Shown here piece after piece: positions 9,376 through 19,472 of a stretch of DNA of 64,000 nucleotides. How positions within the stretch are numbered: position 1 is the first letter of the stretch; each line of letters begins with the position of its first letter. The stretch spans positions 19,995-83,994 of the forward strand of contig CAZUZS010000011.1 of NCBI GenBank assembly GCA_964624795.1, written 5' to 3'. Under the pieces are notes generated by a model. That model had not been told where the DNA came from and searched no databases. It worked only from the letters and a program-made list of their open reading frames with translations. The stretch comes from CAZUZS01 sp964624795. GTDB lineage: Bacteria > Calditrichota > Calditrichia > RBG-13-44-9. Position numbers and translations under genes: made by a program.

Positions 9376-10434
9376 CTATTCTGAATAAGATTTCCTTTTC
9401 AATCGCTGTATCTCTTTTCTTATTGAAGACAGATTAATTCCCTCCATCGCAAGTGCAGCAAAACCTATTATCCAAATAGGCATGGTCAACATCACAAAGG
9501 CGACAATTGAGAAGCCGGCGGCGGTTGTTTTTGAGACATCAAAAAGAGATAGCCCGATAACCAGAAAAAATTGATACGTTCCGATATTGGAAGGCGTATT
9601 GGGAATGGCGGTGCTTAATGCCAGTATCAGAAAAACTACCGCACCCGGCAGCAGGGAAAGATGAATACCGTAAGCCTGCATTAATATCCACAGGGGCAGA
9701 AATTGAAGGAATATGAACAACAATGAAAACAGGAAAGAAAGAAACAAATAGCGTGAAAAACCGATGGCCCTGAAACCCGTAACAAGCCGTGCGAAAAACA
9801 AGGAAACCGCCCGCATTGCCTTCCACCGGAAAATTTTACCCGCAGCACCTATTGCCATATTTTTGTCCCCGCGTACGACAATAAAAATGAAAACAACAAT
9901 CATGCCCAGCAGTACTGCAGAAAATAGCTCGACGCTTTTTACGAAGAATCCGGGCAGTGTCACGAAAGCGGTGGAGAACGCAACGGCCAACGCCATCCAG
10001 ATCCCGTCCATCACTCTTCCCACGATTACAGATGGAATAGCGGCTACAAATTTCACCGAGAGCCAACGGGAAGCCAGAAAGATCCGAACAATCTCACCGG
10101 CACGAAACGGCAGAATCTCATTTGCCAACAAACCGATGTAAATGGCCTGGGTCGCCCTTAGGAAAGAGAATTTCCCAACCGGATGAAGCAGGAACGACCA
10201 GCGTGCACCCTGGGAAAGATAACTCAGAAAATGAACCGCAACAGCTAACAACACCAATCCCCAGGATATGCGGTCCAACTGCTTCAGGATTTTGTGCAAA
10301 TCGATATCATGAAAGACCCAGGCCAAAATTGCGGCCGCCGCCAAATAGATCAGAATCCGCCATACAACCGGACGAAACGACCTGGTTCTATCTTGCTGTG
10401 CCTGCTCCTTGTCCGGTTTCTTCCCGGCCATCAT
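9376..10434 (-). CDS. flippase-like membrane protein (lysylphosphatidylglycerol synthase TM family)
   Basis: 352 residues with about eight membrane helices and a short basic cytosolic N-terminus. The motif PFRAGEIVR at about residue 112 and the later TPSNIGTYQFF are typical of UPF0104/LPG_synthase_TM proteins, relatives of the membrane half of MprF and of AglD. Members without the soluble synthase half, like this one, are thought to move or hold lipid-linked molecules, often beside glycosyltransferases or envelope genes. The substrate cannot be told from sequence. Start ATG at 10434 with GGAAAT immediately before it; a second ATG follows directly. The gene is 155 bp downstream of tamA on the same strand and so could be the last gene of a tamB-tamA-flippase unit. 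Confidence 0.8.
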   Translation of the reverse strand: MMAGKKPDKEQAQQDRTRSFRPVVWRILIYLAAAAILAWVFHDIDLHKILKQLDRISWGLVLLAVAVHFLSYLSQGARWSFLLHPVGKFSFLRATQAIYIGLLANEILPFRAGEIVRIFLASRWLSVKFVAAIPSVIVGRVMDGIWMALAVAFSTAFVTLPGFFVKSVELFSAVLLGMIVVFIFIVVRGDKNMAIGAAGKIFRWKAMRAVSLFFARLVTGFRAIGFSRYLFLSFLFSLLFIFLQFLPLWILMQAYGIHLSLLPGAVVFLILALSTAIPNTPSNIGTYQFFLVIGLSLFDVSKTTAAGFSIVAFVMLTMPIWIIGFAALAMEGINLSSIRKEIQRLKRKSYSE

Positions 10435-10589
10435 TATTTCCGATCAGGGTTTACCGTTACGGATATTTTCCGATTCCCACACACCACAGTCTCTCTATTC
10501 TGATCAGAGGACGCATGCCCTGGCAGATGAGCTTTTCGAAGAATTGCGGGTGTCCGGAGATGTGCCACTATTTATGCCCTATTTGTCCT

Positions 10590-12386
10590 CTAAAAAGCCT
10601 GTCCCATGCCAAAATACAATTTTCCGATCGACTCGCCCGGACGGCGATTTATTTTAAATGCATAATCCAGACGGACTAACCCAATCGGTGTGTTTACCCT
10701 CAGTCCTGCACCGCCATCGTAGCGGATTCCTCCGAGCTTGAAACTCCGCGGTAGTTTCCACACATTGCCTGCATCAGCAAAGATGGCCGCACCAAACATT
10801 TTGTAAATGGTCTGGCGGACTTCAAATATATGCCAGACAAGCTTCAATTCGCCTCCGATGGGTGAATTGCCGGTATCCAGCGGACCTACCTTTTGGTAAT
10901 CGTATCCCCTCAAAGAATTGGGGCCGCCGGTGTAAAACCGTTCATTTAACGGAAGTGAAGTAAATCCTTTTGCAGGATCGATCCGTCCCACTAAGATACC
11001 CACTGCCAAAATGGTATTCGGTGTCCACGAATGAAAATACTTTAACTCACCGATCAAGCGATAAAAGGCGACAGAACCGCTGAAGTAATAACCGGCGAAT
11101 TCATTACTGAGTTGAGAATAAATACCCCTGGTGGGATTGAAGAGATCGTTGCGGGTATCATAAGTCCCGGCAAATATAAGGCTGCTGACGTTGTTTATCA
11201 GGTTCGCTGGAAGCTCGGTAGTATTGATGTTGCTCAGGCCGCTGCGCTGGAGATTGTAGGTAAGCGAAACGTTGGATATTTTGAGAAATTTACGGCTTAT
11301 CGTAAGCTGCCCACCCACCTGGTGAACATCGTACCCGGGCTGGCTTAAGTATTCCCATTTCCCGTTAATGTTGGTGGAAAAACGCGTATTAAATGTCCAC
11401 GGATCGGCAAAAGAGCCTTGTATTTCGCGATTGATAAAGCTGGCCCCCGCGGTTGCGCCAATTTGCTGGGCGGCACCACGAAAATTTGTATATCGTGTCT
11501 GAATCCTGCCGCGCAATTTCTCGATGGTCCCATATCCTATCGACACAAGAAAATCGCCGGGAATAATTTCCTTTAGCTGGATGAGAATATCCTTTTGGGT
11601 GGAATCGCCGTTGGACGCCGGTTTCGGCTGAATGTAAACGCTTTGAAAGAGGCCGGTCAAATAAAGGTTTTGCTGGGATTGCAGCAATTTGGAATAATAG
11701 ACAACCTCTCCTTCGTGAAACTTTAGCTCCCGCCCTACCACATTAAGCTTGATATCATCCAGGCCTTCGATGCGGATGTTGTCAATTGTATATTGAACTT
11801 TCTCCACGATCAGAAAATCGATGATGGCAGTGTGGGTAGTGTCGTTCACACCCACATCCGGAGTCACTTCCGCATTTAAAAACCCATTGTTTCGATACAT
11901 CGTTAAAATGGAAACAGTAGCACTTTCGATTTTGGGGGCTTCCAGGGGATCACCGGTGTGAATTTTAATCGTTTTAGCCAACTGCTTGTCCGAGAAGAAT
12001 TTGTTTCCAAAGATGCTCACGCCGTCCACATGTGTAAGGCTTCCTTCAGAAATCGAAATATGGATGTGAACCTGGCTTTTGCTGGTATCGATTTCAACCG
12101 TATGACTGGTGACCTCTGCCTGGAGGTAGCCATGTTGTTGATAAAATAGCTGCAAATTCTTCAGATCCTGGTCAAGGACTGGGGCATGGTAATACGAATT
12201 ATGGAAAAAAGAGGATGGACGGGAGATCATCACGTTCCTTAACTGATCGGAGCTGAAAGCATGATTTCCTTTAAATTGAACGGATTTAATCTCAAACTTT
12301 TTTTTTGAAGCGGAAAATGCGTCATTTTTCCCCAACAGTAAAACCCCTATTACCAGTAACATGAATATCCGGTATCTTCTGCTCAT
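10590..12386 (-). CDS. tamA: TamA-like Omp85 outer-membrane assembly protein
   Basis: 598 residues: signal peptide (about 1-26), about three POTRA domains (about 30-260) and a C-terminal 16-strand barrel ending in phenylalanine (FGMGQAF). The barrel contains GGPNSLRGYDY, the RGY motif of the lid loop conserved in the BamA/TamA/FhaC superfamily. Three rather than five POTRA domains and the adjoining tamB favour TamA over BamA. With TamB it helps insert barrels, and may aid lipid transport, at the outer membrane. The ATG overlaps the tamB stop (ATGA), so the two are coupled, in the order tamB-tamA (the reverse of E. coli tamA-tamB). No other Omp85 gene is in the window, so a BamA role cannot be fully excluded. 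Confidence 0.85.
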   Translation of the reverse strand: MSRRYRIFMLLVIGVLLLGKNDAFSASKKKFEIKSVQFKGNHAFSSDQLRNVMISRPSSFFHNSYYHAPVLDQDLKNLQLFYQQHGYLQAEVTSHTVEIDTSKSQVHIHISISEGSLTHVDGVSIFGNKFFSDKQLAKTIKIHTGDPLEAPKIESATVSILTMYRNNGFLNAEVTPDVGVNDTTHTAIIDFLIVEKVQYTIDNIRIEGLDDIKLNVVGRELKFHEGEVVYYSKLLQSQQNLYLTGLFQSVYIQPKPASNGDSTQKDILIQLKEIIPGDFLVSIGYGTIEKLRGRIQTRYTNFRGAAQQIGATAGASFINREIQGSFADPWTFNTRFSTNINGKWEYLSQPGYDVHQVGGQLTISRKFLKISNVSLTYNLQRSGLSNINTTELPANLINNVSSLIFAGTYDTRNDLFNPTRGIYSQLSNEFAGYYFSGSVAFYRLIGELKYFHSWTPNTILAVGILVGRIDPAKGFTSLPLNERFYTGGPNSLRGYDYQKVGPLDTGNSPIGGELKLVWHIFEVRQTIYKMFGAAIFADAGNVWKLPRSFKLGGIRYDGGAGLRVNTPIGLVRLDYAFKINRRPGESIGKLYFGMGQAF

Positions 12387-15300
12387 TTGAACTTAATCCT
12401 GTATGTGAAATCAAAATTCGTATTTCCCGTCTGATCGGTTTCTCCTTCCACCGCAAAATGCTTCGAGATCTGGTAATTCAATTGCACGCTGCGATCATTC
12501 ACCTGCCCGAAACCGGTGCGGTAAGTGATGGTAACGCGGTCAGAAATGGTCTTGGATGCGACCAACACAGGAGCCTGGGAAGTATTAAAAAGATTTCCCT
12601 CGATGGTTAGCTGCTGCAATCCCAGCAGATTACCAACCTTGTGTCCGACATATCCGGATAATTTGTATGTGGACAAAGATTCTATCCGGTTTTGAAGAAT
12701 ACTGGAGACCGAAGCGCCCTGCCCCGAGGCATTTGTCCCGGTCAACTGCTCTGTGGTAGCGCCCAGTGTGAGCAGCGAAAGAATATCGGTCTGGGATAGC
12801 GGCGGGTCGGAGCTCAGATTGATTCGGGCGGTATCCGCGGGTCCGGTGAGCGTAAAAGTAATCGCGTAAGATGTTGCCTCCATGGCCTGGTAATTTTTCA
12901 CAGTGGTCTGCGCCGAGAGGTTGATGATCGGATTAATCTGCGTCGGATTTACAAAATCGAAGGTGCCGCTCTGCACATCAAACTTTCGGTCGAGATACAA
13001 CACGTATCCTTTCTCGATGGTCACCCGACCGCTCACATTGGGAGAAGCGAGGTTTCCGGTCAACCTTAAATCCTCACCGATCTGCAGCCTCGCGAGATTG
13101 TTGTCAACAGACAAATCCTTGTCCTGGATAACCCGAATACCGAGGCGGGTTTGCTGCATGATCGCCGGCGGCTGCTGCACCGGCGTCTGGGCCTTCTGCA
13201 ACAAATTGATAATCAAGTTGGGTTCGATATTGTAGACAATTTTGGTGTTCCCCAGGTGAACAGCACCGTCCAGGTTGTAATATCCGCCTTGCTTATTATA
13301 ATCTATTGAGGCCGAATCAATTACCGCGCTGAATATATCCGGCTGATTGATATCAAGATTTTTCATGCTGGCGGCAAAATCCAGATCGGTGAAATTTCCG
13401 CTGGCATACGTGAGTTTGCCCGATGATAAAATGGTGCCTTTCTTATATCGCAGGCGAAGGGTGTCCACCTGCACTTTATTGCCACTGAATCTTATTCCAA
13501 GGCTTCCATCGGTCAATGGGGAATCCAGAACGGTCGGCCAAAAACTTAATTGTGCTACTTGCAGATTACCCTGGATATCAGGCGCGGACACCGAACCTTT
13601 CAAAGTTAGATGCGAATTTATCTTTCCATCGAGCTTTCGAAGCTCCGGGGTCAGTTCCCTGAAGAGTGAAAGATTGAGGTCTTGAATTATCAAATCCATA
13701 TTCATCGATTCCCTGGATGCGGTCCCGGAAGCCTGTATCACCTTTTCGTTGGCCACAGACATTTCCATCCGGGTGTGGAATTGTGTCCAATTTTGATATG
13801 ATACCCTCCCGTGCAATTGAAATGGCGTCTTTCGCAGCTCTCCACTGATATTTTGGATTTGCAGAAGCGAATCTTCAAATTGCGCCGCTACTCGCAGAGA
13901 ATCGATGGTTGGACTATTTGGCCCAAACTGGATTTCGCCACGTAAAAGTTCCAGGTTGCCCTCTAAGTGCGGCTTCTTTAGAGGGCCGCTCCATCTTAAT
14001 TGGTAGTTACTTACCCCGGCGAGTTTCATCCCCGGACTGAGAAATGGTTGGAGCAATTTGAGATGAATTTCCTTTCCTTCCGCCTTGCCCCGCGTAAGAT
14101 TTTCGCCGGTGACACTCAATTTTCCCTGCCCGGTATGCTCCAAATCAATCTGGGCGGCAACCCAGGAAAGTTGATTGGCAACATAGAATCTTAGGGAATC
14201 CAGAGAAACAAGCGACGGATTTACATCGATATCCGCCTTCACTGAATCCAGCATCACCTGCGAAAAGTTGGCTGAATTAATGGCAAAGGCAAATTTGCCG
14301 TATGGCTCGTTGGGCGTGCCATGAAAATCAAGGCCGAACCGGAGCAGTCCGCCCACTTCTTTGATTTTCGGGTAAAGCGTCGCCAAACGCTCCAGATCGA
14401 TCTTCTCCCCAGTGGCGCGAACAACCCGGTTACTGCTATCGGACAGATTGAATCTTGCCTCAAGAAATCCGAATGGGGGAAAATGGTTGGTTTTGGCTGA
14501 TAAAAAGCTCGATGAATCAATTGAAAGTGGTTCGAAGAAACCCGATCCCGGTTCGCCAAATGCCAAGCCAGCCTCTCCTTCAGACTTCAAGAGGGAATAG
14601 TTTCCTGCGAGTGAAATGCCGAGAGAATCTGCCTGCAAATAGAGTTTGCTGATCTCCGCCCGGTTGTCTGCCAGGCGTGCGGCAATGTTCCCCTTTTTAA
14701 TGTGGAATTCCGAGTAGGACAGGTCTGATAAATTGGCAGCCAGGTTTGCCTGCAGGCTGTCCATTCTTCCTTCAATCTGTGCCTGGTAGGAGTAGCTGCC
14801 CTGGAGGCCGGAGAGAGTGTGCGGCAGGTGGAGCGTGTCAATCTGCGATGCCGCTCCCGATATCCGGGTCTTCGTGATAAAAAGGGTGCTGTCCGCATAG
14901 CGAATTCCGCCCTCCAGATTATCAGCGGGAATACCATAATACACTATCTTTTTCCCGGAGAAGGTCGTTGTAACGTGAGGATTATTAATTGTGCCGCCTA
15001 TTGTTCCCTGAAGCTGCAATGTTCCCTTCAGACCAACCAGGTTGAAAAGTTGTGCGGGCGCTTCAAGGTTTTCGAAATTACCGGAGAAATTACCCTCCAA
15101 TTGTTGTTTAGTTACCACAGCACGAACCTGCAGCTCGGAGCCAGCTTGCTGAAAATCCACTTTGGCACGGCCATTCTGAAATGAAACATTCGTGGTAAAT
15201 CCGGCCACGGATTGGTTATGAGATTCGACTTCGCGCAGCGCCAACCTCGCCTTCACATCCAGGTGCTCCCAGTCTGCCAGCGGACCGCTGGACGAAACTT

Positions 15301-16483
15301 CCCCATTTATATCGCCCTTATACGGGGAAGATGCATGATACAAGGCCTGCCATACCCACCCCAGCCCAACATTCCGAATCGTCAGATCAAACCGATGGTC
15401 AAGCTGCTGTCCGAACTCGAGCATACCGGAACCGGTGATCTGCCCGCCCATCAGATTCATTCTTAACTGGCTCAGACTCAGAGCTTCCGGGGTAAAATTT
15501 GCCCGGATCATACCCTTCTCGACCAGCAGGTCGTGCATTTGGATTCTGGGGAAATTTACCACCGATTCAAAGCGCGGTTTCGACAAGGTCCCGGTAATCC
15601 GAACCGCCATGTCAACCGAACCTTCCAGCGGCTGCAAACCTGCCGGAATGACGGTGTGGAATTTTGCTGCAAGCGCATCAACCCTACCTTTTAGCCGGAC
15701 ATCTCCCTGGATTGGAGACGTCGCAGTTCTGAAATCAATCGACAGTCGGCCGCCGAGTGTCATACCCGGCAGCAGCAAAGCCAGGGTGTCTGCGTGTAGT
15801 TGATTACCTTCCCACGCGCCGCGCAAGTCAAGATGTGTCACGGAAATTGCGGTCGTTTGATAGACAACTCCCCCCGAATCGCTGTTTACCTGGAATTCGT
15901 AGTCATCTGACTGATTCTTCGATTGCGCCAAAATTTGGAGATTGGTCAGCGAGCCTGAAAGCGGAATGGTTTTGTTCACATATTGAACAGAGGATTCTTT
16001 CAGCTCCAACCGGCCCAAATGGAACCGCAGGCCGGCTGAAGATTCCTTTTTTGTGGTCTTGGGCGCCGACGAAATTTCAGGAAGATTTACAATCCCGCTG
16101 CTGTCCTGCGACAGGTGGATTTGCAGACTGTCCACCTTCACCAGGCTAGCCGAAAAACTGCCTTTCAATAAACCAAAAAGATTATAGCGCACATCGGCGG
16201 AACGCAGCACAACAAACGGGATTGTTTTCTGATGGTATTTTTTAGTGATCGAAAGATTGCGCAATTCGGCATGGCTGAAAATATTCGTTTCAATACTGCC
16301 AATCCTTACCTCTTCTCCCAGAATCTTCGTCAGTTGAGATTGTGCAACAGAACGGATAAGGTTCTCACCCGGCGGGAGCTTTAATCCAATGAGCAACAAG
16401 AATATGGTGGCAAAGAAAATTAAAACGATTCGAAACAGCCAGGTAAATATCTTTTTTGCTTTGGAATTTAGTCCGCTTAGCAT
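12383..16483 (-). CDS. tamB: TamB-like translocation and assembly module protein
   Basis: 1366 residues with one N-terminal membrane anchor (about 14-36) and a very long, repetitive beta-rich periplasmic region of the AsmA/TamB (repeating beta-groove) type. The final 350 or so residues form the DUF490 domain characteristic of TamB, including the DTARINLSSDPPLSQTDILSLL stretch. TamB spans the periplasm and works with TamA; the groove is believed to carry lipids or unfolded barrels. Length is close to E. coli TamB (1259). Start ATG at 16483 with AGGAT upstream. Its stop overlaps tamA. No frameshift was noticed along its 4.1 kb. Confidence 0.92.
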   Translation of the reverse strand: MLSGLNSKAKKIFTWLFRIVLIFFATIFLLLIGLKLPPGENLIRSVAQSQLTKILGEEVRIGSIETNIFSHAELRNLSITKKYHQKTIPFVVLRSADVRYNLFGLLKGSFSASLVKVDSLQIHLSQDSSGIVNLPEISSAPKTTKKESSAGLRFHLGRLELKESSVQYVNKTIPLSGSLTNLQILAQSKNQSDDYEFQVNSDSGGVVYQTTAISVTHLDLRGAWEGNQLHADTLALLLPGMTLGGRLSIDFRTATSPIQGDVRLKGRVDALAAKFHTVIPAGLQPLEGSVDMAVRITGTLSKPRFESVVNFPRIQMHDLLVEKGMIRANFTPEALSLSQLRMNLMGGQITGSGMLEFGQQLDHRFDLTIRNVGLGWVWQALYHASSPYKGDINGEVSSSGPLADWEHLDVKARLALREVESHNQSVAGFTTNVSFQNGRAKVDFQQAGSELQVRAVVTKQQLEGNFSGNFENLEAPAQLFNLVGLKGTLQLQGTIGGTINNPHVTTTFSGKKIVYYGIPADNLEGGIRYADSTLFITKTRISGAASQIDTLHLPHTLSGLQGSYSYQAQIEGRMDSLQANLAANLSDLSYSEFHIKKGNIAARLADNRAEISKLYLQADSLGISLAGNYSLLKSEGEAGLAFGEPGSGFFEPLSIDSSSFLSAKTNHFPPFGFLEARFNLSDSSNRVVRATGEKIDLERLATLYPKIKEVGGLLRFGLDFHGTPNEPYGKFAFAINSANFSQVMLDSVKADIDVNPSLVSLDSLRFYVANQLSWVAAQIDLEHTGQGKLSVTGENLTRGKAEGKEIHLKLLQPFLSPGMKLAGVSNYQLRWSGPLKKPHLEGNLELLRGEIQFGPNSPTIDSLRVAAQFEDSLLQIQNISGELRKTPFQLHGRVSYQNWTQFHTRMEMSVANEKVIQASGTASRESMNMDLIIQDLNLSLFRELTPELRKLDGKINSHLTLKGSVSAPDIQGNLQVAQLSFWPTVLDSPLTDGSLGIRFSGNKVQVDTLRLRYKKGTILSSGKLTYASGNFTDLDFAASMKNLDINQPDIFSAVIDSASIDYNKQGGYYNLDGAVHLGNTKIVYNIEPNLIINLLQKAQTPVQQPPAIMQQTRLGIRVIQDKDLSVDNNLARLQIGEDLRLTGNLASPNVSGRVTIEKGYVLYLDRKFDVQSGTFDFVNPTQINPIINLSAQTTVKNYQAMEATSYAITFTLTGPADTARINLSSDPPLSQTDILSLLTLGATTEQLTGTNASGQGASVSSILQNRIESLSTYKLSGYVGHKVGNLLGLQQLTIEGNLFNTSQAPVLVASKTISDRVTITYRTGFGQVNDRSVQLNYQISKHFAVEGETDQTGNTNFDFTYRIKFK

Positions 16484-16909
16484 ATATCCTGATCAAATTT
16501 TGCATCATAAAGTGAATGAGGACTTGTCATCGTCTGAACCTCCATCGTAAATCCAAATAATTGCCTGCAAATAATCTTGCTTTCCAGTCATTATTTTAAA
16601 TAAAATACTGCCTTTTTTGTTGCATTTGGCAGCCTGAACTTCGCCAGGTTCATCCAGCCTGGCATACCGGAACAGATTAATTTTCCTGATTTTTGAAAGG
16701 GATTAGCCGGTTTCCAACTTCAAAGTAATTGATGTGACACAAAAACAAAAACAGGCCAGTGGCTAAATGGAAGATAAATTTCCAAGAATATCGTCCCATC
16801 CCACCTCCCGATATCAGGATTTACCTCAAGTGCAACATCCGGGAACGGATTCTGCTAACTTATTTTTTCAAAAGCAATATCTTCAGGTTTCTGCTTCTTC
16901 GAAATTCTG
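16484..16909. other. intergenic region between nnr gene and tamB
   Basis: 426 bases without a recognised gene on either strand. Both neighbours read leftward, so this holds the tamB promoter and the end of the nnr transcript. A small hairpin is visible near 16640-16660 (GCCAGG, nine bases, CCTGGC) without a U run. No further motif is claimed. Confidence 0.5.
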
Positions 16910-18463
16910 TTATTCGTGAGACACAAAGTGCTTGTTGAGAACATCGCCCAACTTAGCAATCAAGTCACCGGCAGCCAGTGCATACTCTGTTTTTTCACCG
17001 GCGATCTCGTCCGCGCACAGGCCGTGCAGATAATTGGCGGTGTACGCTGCAGCCACCGGATCCAGCCTCTGCGCCAGCAGCCCGGCAATCAAACCGGTCA
17101 GTACATCGCCGGTGCCGCCGCTGGCCAGACCGGGATTTCCGGTCGGATTTACAAAGATTTCTCCTGCGGAATCCACCACAATCGATGGCGCATTCTTTAG
17201 CAGGAGTGTTAAGCCATGCTTTTGGGCAAATTCTCTTGACAAACGGATAAAATCGGACTTCATCTGTTGCTTGTCGGCCCCCGGAATCAATCGTAAAAAT
17301 TCCCCATAGTGCGGCGTAAGCACCCAGTTTGGGTGCGGCTTATTAAGTAGCTCCGGATGCTGTGCCAGGGCGAAGAGAGCGTCCGCATCTACAACCACCG
17401 GCTTTTGAAAACTGGAAAGGATATCCACAATGGCCTGCTGCGTTTCTTCGCTTCTTCCCAGTCCGGGACCGATTGCCAGCACGTCGCACCATTCCAGTAA
17501 GTCCTGGAGGGGCGGATTGTTGGCATCCACCAGATGCTGCGTTTCTCCGGCGGGGTAAGGCCGCGTGATGACCTCGGTAAGCTTCATCTCCAAAATAGGA
17601 TTCAGGCTTTCCGGAATTCCCAGGATTACCAGCCCGGCACCCACCCGCAACGCCGCCTCAGCGCTCAGCGCGGCAGCGCCGGTAAAACCCGGCGAACCTG
17701 CCAGCACTGCGACCTTACCGCATTCGTATTTGTGGGTTTCCTGGCTCCTTTGCGGTAAATGAATGTCCGATTTTTCAACCATTTGCATCCGGACTTCGCC
17801 GGAATTTCGGGTGGTATGCGGGATTCCAATGTCAGCAATATAAAGCTCGCCAACAGAGGAACGCGCCGGGTGAAACACATGGCAAACTTTGGGCAGCGCC
17901 ATCGTGACCGTTACATCAGCCTGCACCGCTTCACCCTCGATCGCCGGAGAATCGGCATTCAGACCGGAAGGCACATCCACAGCTACCACCGGACATTCCA
18001 ACCCGTTTATATATTCTATAACGTCTTTCATAAAACCGTGAACGGCACCCTTGATTCCCGTTCCCAAGAGCGCATCCACAACCAGATCGGGATATTCATC
18101 AAGGAGTTCTTCAATTTCACTGGTTTGGGAAACAAAATGGTAATGGAGACCAAAGTTCTTCGCAACGTTGAAATTCGTCAATGCGTCACCCTTCAGATCA
18201 GCTTCTTTTCCTATAATAAAAATCTGAACATGGGCGCCGGCATCCCACAAGTGGCGGGCAATTACAAAACCATCGCCGCCGTTGTTTCCCTTACCACAAA
18301 AAAGAACAACCTTGGGATGAAAAATATCTTTGAGAATCTCTTGAATGATATGAAAGGTACCGCTCCCTGCATTTTCCATGAGCACTACTCCCGGCACCCC
18401 GAGATCCTCAATGGTGTGGCGGTCCATTTCCCGCATTTCAGCGGATGTGACAATTTTTAGCAT
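16910..18463 (-). CDS. nnr: bifunctional NAD(P)HX epimerase / ADP-dependent dehydratase
   Basis: 517 residues with two fused domains. The N-terminal YjeF_N epimerase (about 1-215) shows GKGNNGGDGFVIARHL and DALLGTGIKG. The C-terminal dehydratase (about 230-510), a ribokinase-like fold, shows AIGPGLGRSEET, VVDADALFAL, LTPHYGEF and NPTGNPGLASGGTGDVLTG. Together they repair hydrated NADH and NADPH (NAD(P)HX) back to NAD(P)H using ADP or ATP. The fused form and length match E. coli YjeF/Nnr (515). Start ATG at 18463, preceded by GGAGG. The leftward neighbour upstream (PdxJ-like) is 265 bp away, so this gene probably has its own promoter. Confidence 0.96.
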   Translation of the reverse strand: MLKIVTSAEMREMDRHTIEDLGVPGVVLMENAGSGTFHIIQEILKDIFHPKVVLFCGKGNNGGDGFVIARHLWDAGAHVQIFIIGKEADLKGDALTNFNVAKNFGLHYHFVSQTSEIEELLDEYPDLVVDALLGTGIKGAVHGFMKDVIEYINGLECPVVAVDVPSGLNADSPAIEGEAVQADVTVTMALPKVCHVFHPARSSVGELYIADIGIPHTTRNSGEVRMQMVEKSDIHLPQRSQETHKYECGKVAVLAGSPGFTGAAALSAEAALRVGAGLVILGIPESLNPILEMKLTEVITRPYPAGETQHLVDANNPPLQDLLEWCDVLAIGPGLGRSEETQQAIVDILSSFQKPVVVDADALFALAQHPELLNKPHPNWVLTPHYGEFLRLIPGADKQQMKSDFIRLSREFAQKHGLTLLLKNAPSIVVDSAGEIFVNPTGNPGLASGGTGDVLTGLIAGLLAQRLDPVAAAYTANYLHGLCADEIAGEKTEYALAAGDLIAKLGDVLNKHFVSHE

Positions 18464-18728
18464 GGCAGCAGCCTCCTTCGTCGGTCTCCGAACTAATTAA
18501 ATTGTTTAATCCCCAAAATATTCATGTTTGTTACTGAATTTTCTTTCTTAAGTTCTTCGCCATCGGGACACATAACAAAGCAAACTCCCCGCAGTCGAAC
18601 CAAATGGTAATTTTATTGGAGATGAAATTAAAAAATGCTTTTAAATGATAATTAGGGGAAATATCCTGAAACTCCGGAGATTCATCCGGCCTGTAATTTC
18701 GCTCGTTGAAAAGACCGTTCAACCGGTC

Positions 18729-19457
18729 TCAATCAATCTCACGATGACGAATCAACTGCAATGCCTCCAGCACGGCCCTTTCCACCCCCACCCACAAGGC
18801 CCGCTGGATAAGCTGGCCGCCAATGGTAATATCTTCCAGGTTAGGAATCCGGGCGATTGCGGGGATATGATTGTACCCGATTCCGCCGGAGCAGTTAACG
18901 CCCAATCCTAATTTGGCTGCCGCAACTGCCGCCGATTTTATTTTATCCAGGGAAACAAGCTCAAGGTTTATATCCTGGGCACCGGTAAAATCGCTGGCAT
19001 CGATTTCCACATAATCAATGGACAATTTGCTGACGCTTTTAAGGACGCCTATTTCGGGCGGAATAAGGGCAGAAACGGAGATATTATTTGCCTGCAGATC
19101 GGAAAGCATCGGCTCAATACTTTCCAGGTGCAACGCCGGTTCAACAGGCAGGACGATGCGAGGATCAGTCGCCTTAACGTCCACAAAGGTGACCATATCC
19201 GGTGTGATGGACAAAGCCAGATGTACAGCCTCCTCCTGAACAGGAATGCGGAAATTGACGAAGCTCTTGCGAACTTCCTTGAGAATTCTTAAATCGCGTT
19301 CGCTTATGCCCTTGTCGGACCCGGACCAGGTACAAACCAGACCATTTGCCCCGGCGGTTTCTCCCAATATTCCAAGTTGAACAGGATCGAATGCCGGATT
19401 ATTCAGCGTCGTACGGATATGAGCCACATCGTCGAGCAGCAGGCTTAATCTTTTCAT
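18729..19457 (-). CDS. PdxJ-like protein lacking the PdxJ active-site residues
   Basis: 242 residues, full length for pyridoxine 5'-phosphate synthase (PdxJ, E. coli 243), and alignable by eye from end to end (DPVQ, AGANGL, RDLRILKE, LGLGVNCSGGIGY, IPNLEDITIG, RAL.VG). Compared with E. coli PdxJ, which I aligned from memory, nearly all ligand and catalytic positions differ. His12 is Asp10, His45 Thr43, Arg47 Ser45, His52 Gly50, Glu72 Arg70, and His193 Gly191; only Glu153 (here Glu151) stays. The TIM-barrel fold is therefore kept, but normal PNP synthesis from 1-deoxyxylulose phosphate is unlikely. It may be a pseudoenzyme or bind a different ligand. Start ATG at 19457. The stop of the downstream gene and a lipoprotein gene 15 bp upstream suggest one transcript with 19473-20559. 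Confidence 0.7.
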   Translation of the reverse strand: MKRLSLLLDDVAHIRTTLNNPAFDPVQLGILGETAGANGLVCTWSGSDKGISERDLRILKEVRKSFVNFRIPVQEEAVHLALSITPDMVTFVDVKATDPRIVLPVEPALHLESIEPMLSDLQANNISVSALIPPEIGVLKSVSKLSIDYVEIDASDFTGAQDINLELVSLDKIKSAAVAAAKLGLGVNCSGGIGYNHIPAIARIPNLEDITIGGQLIQRALWVGVERAVLEALQLIRHREID

Positions 19458-19472
19458 TGCGTGTTGTTCCCC

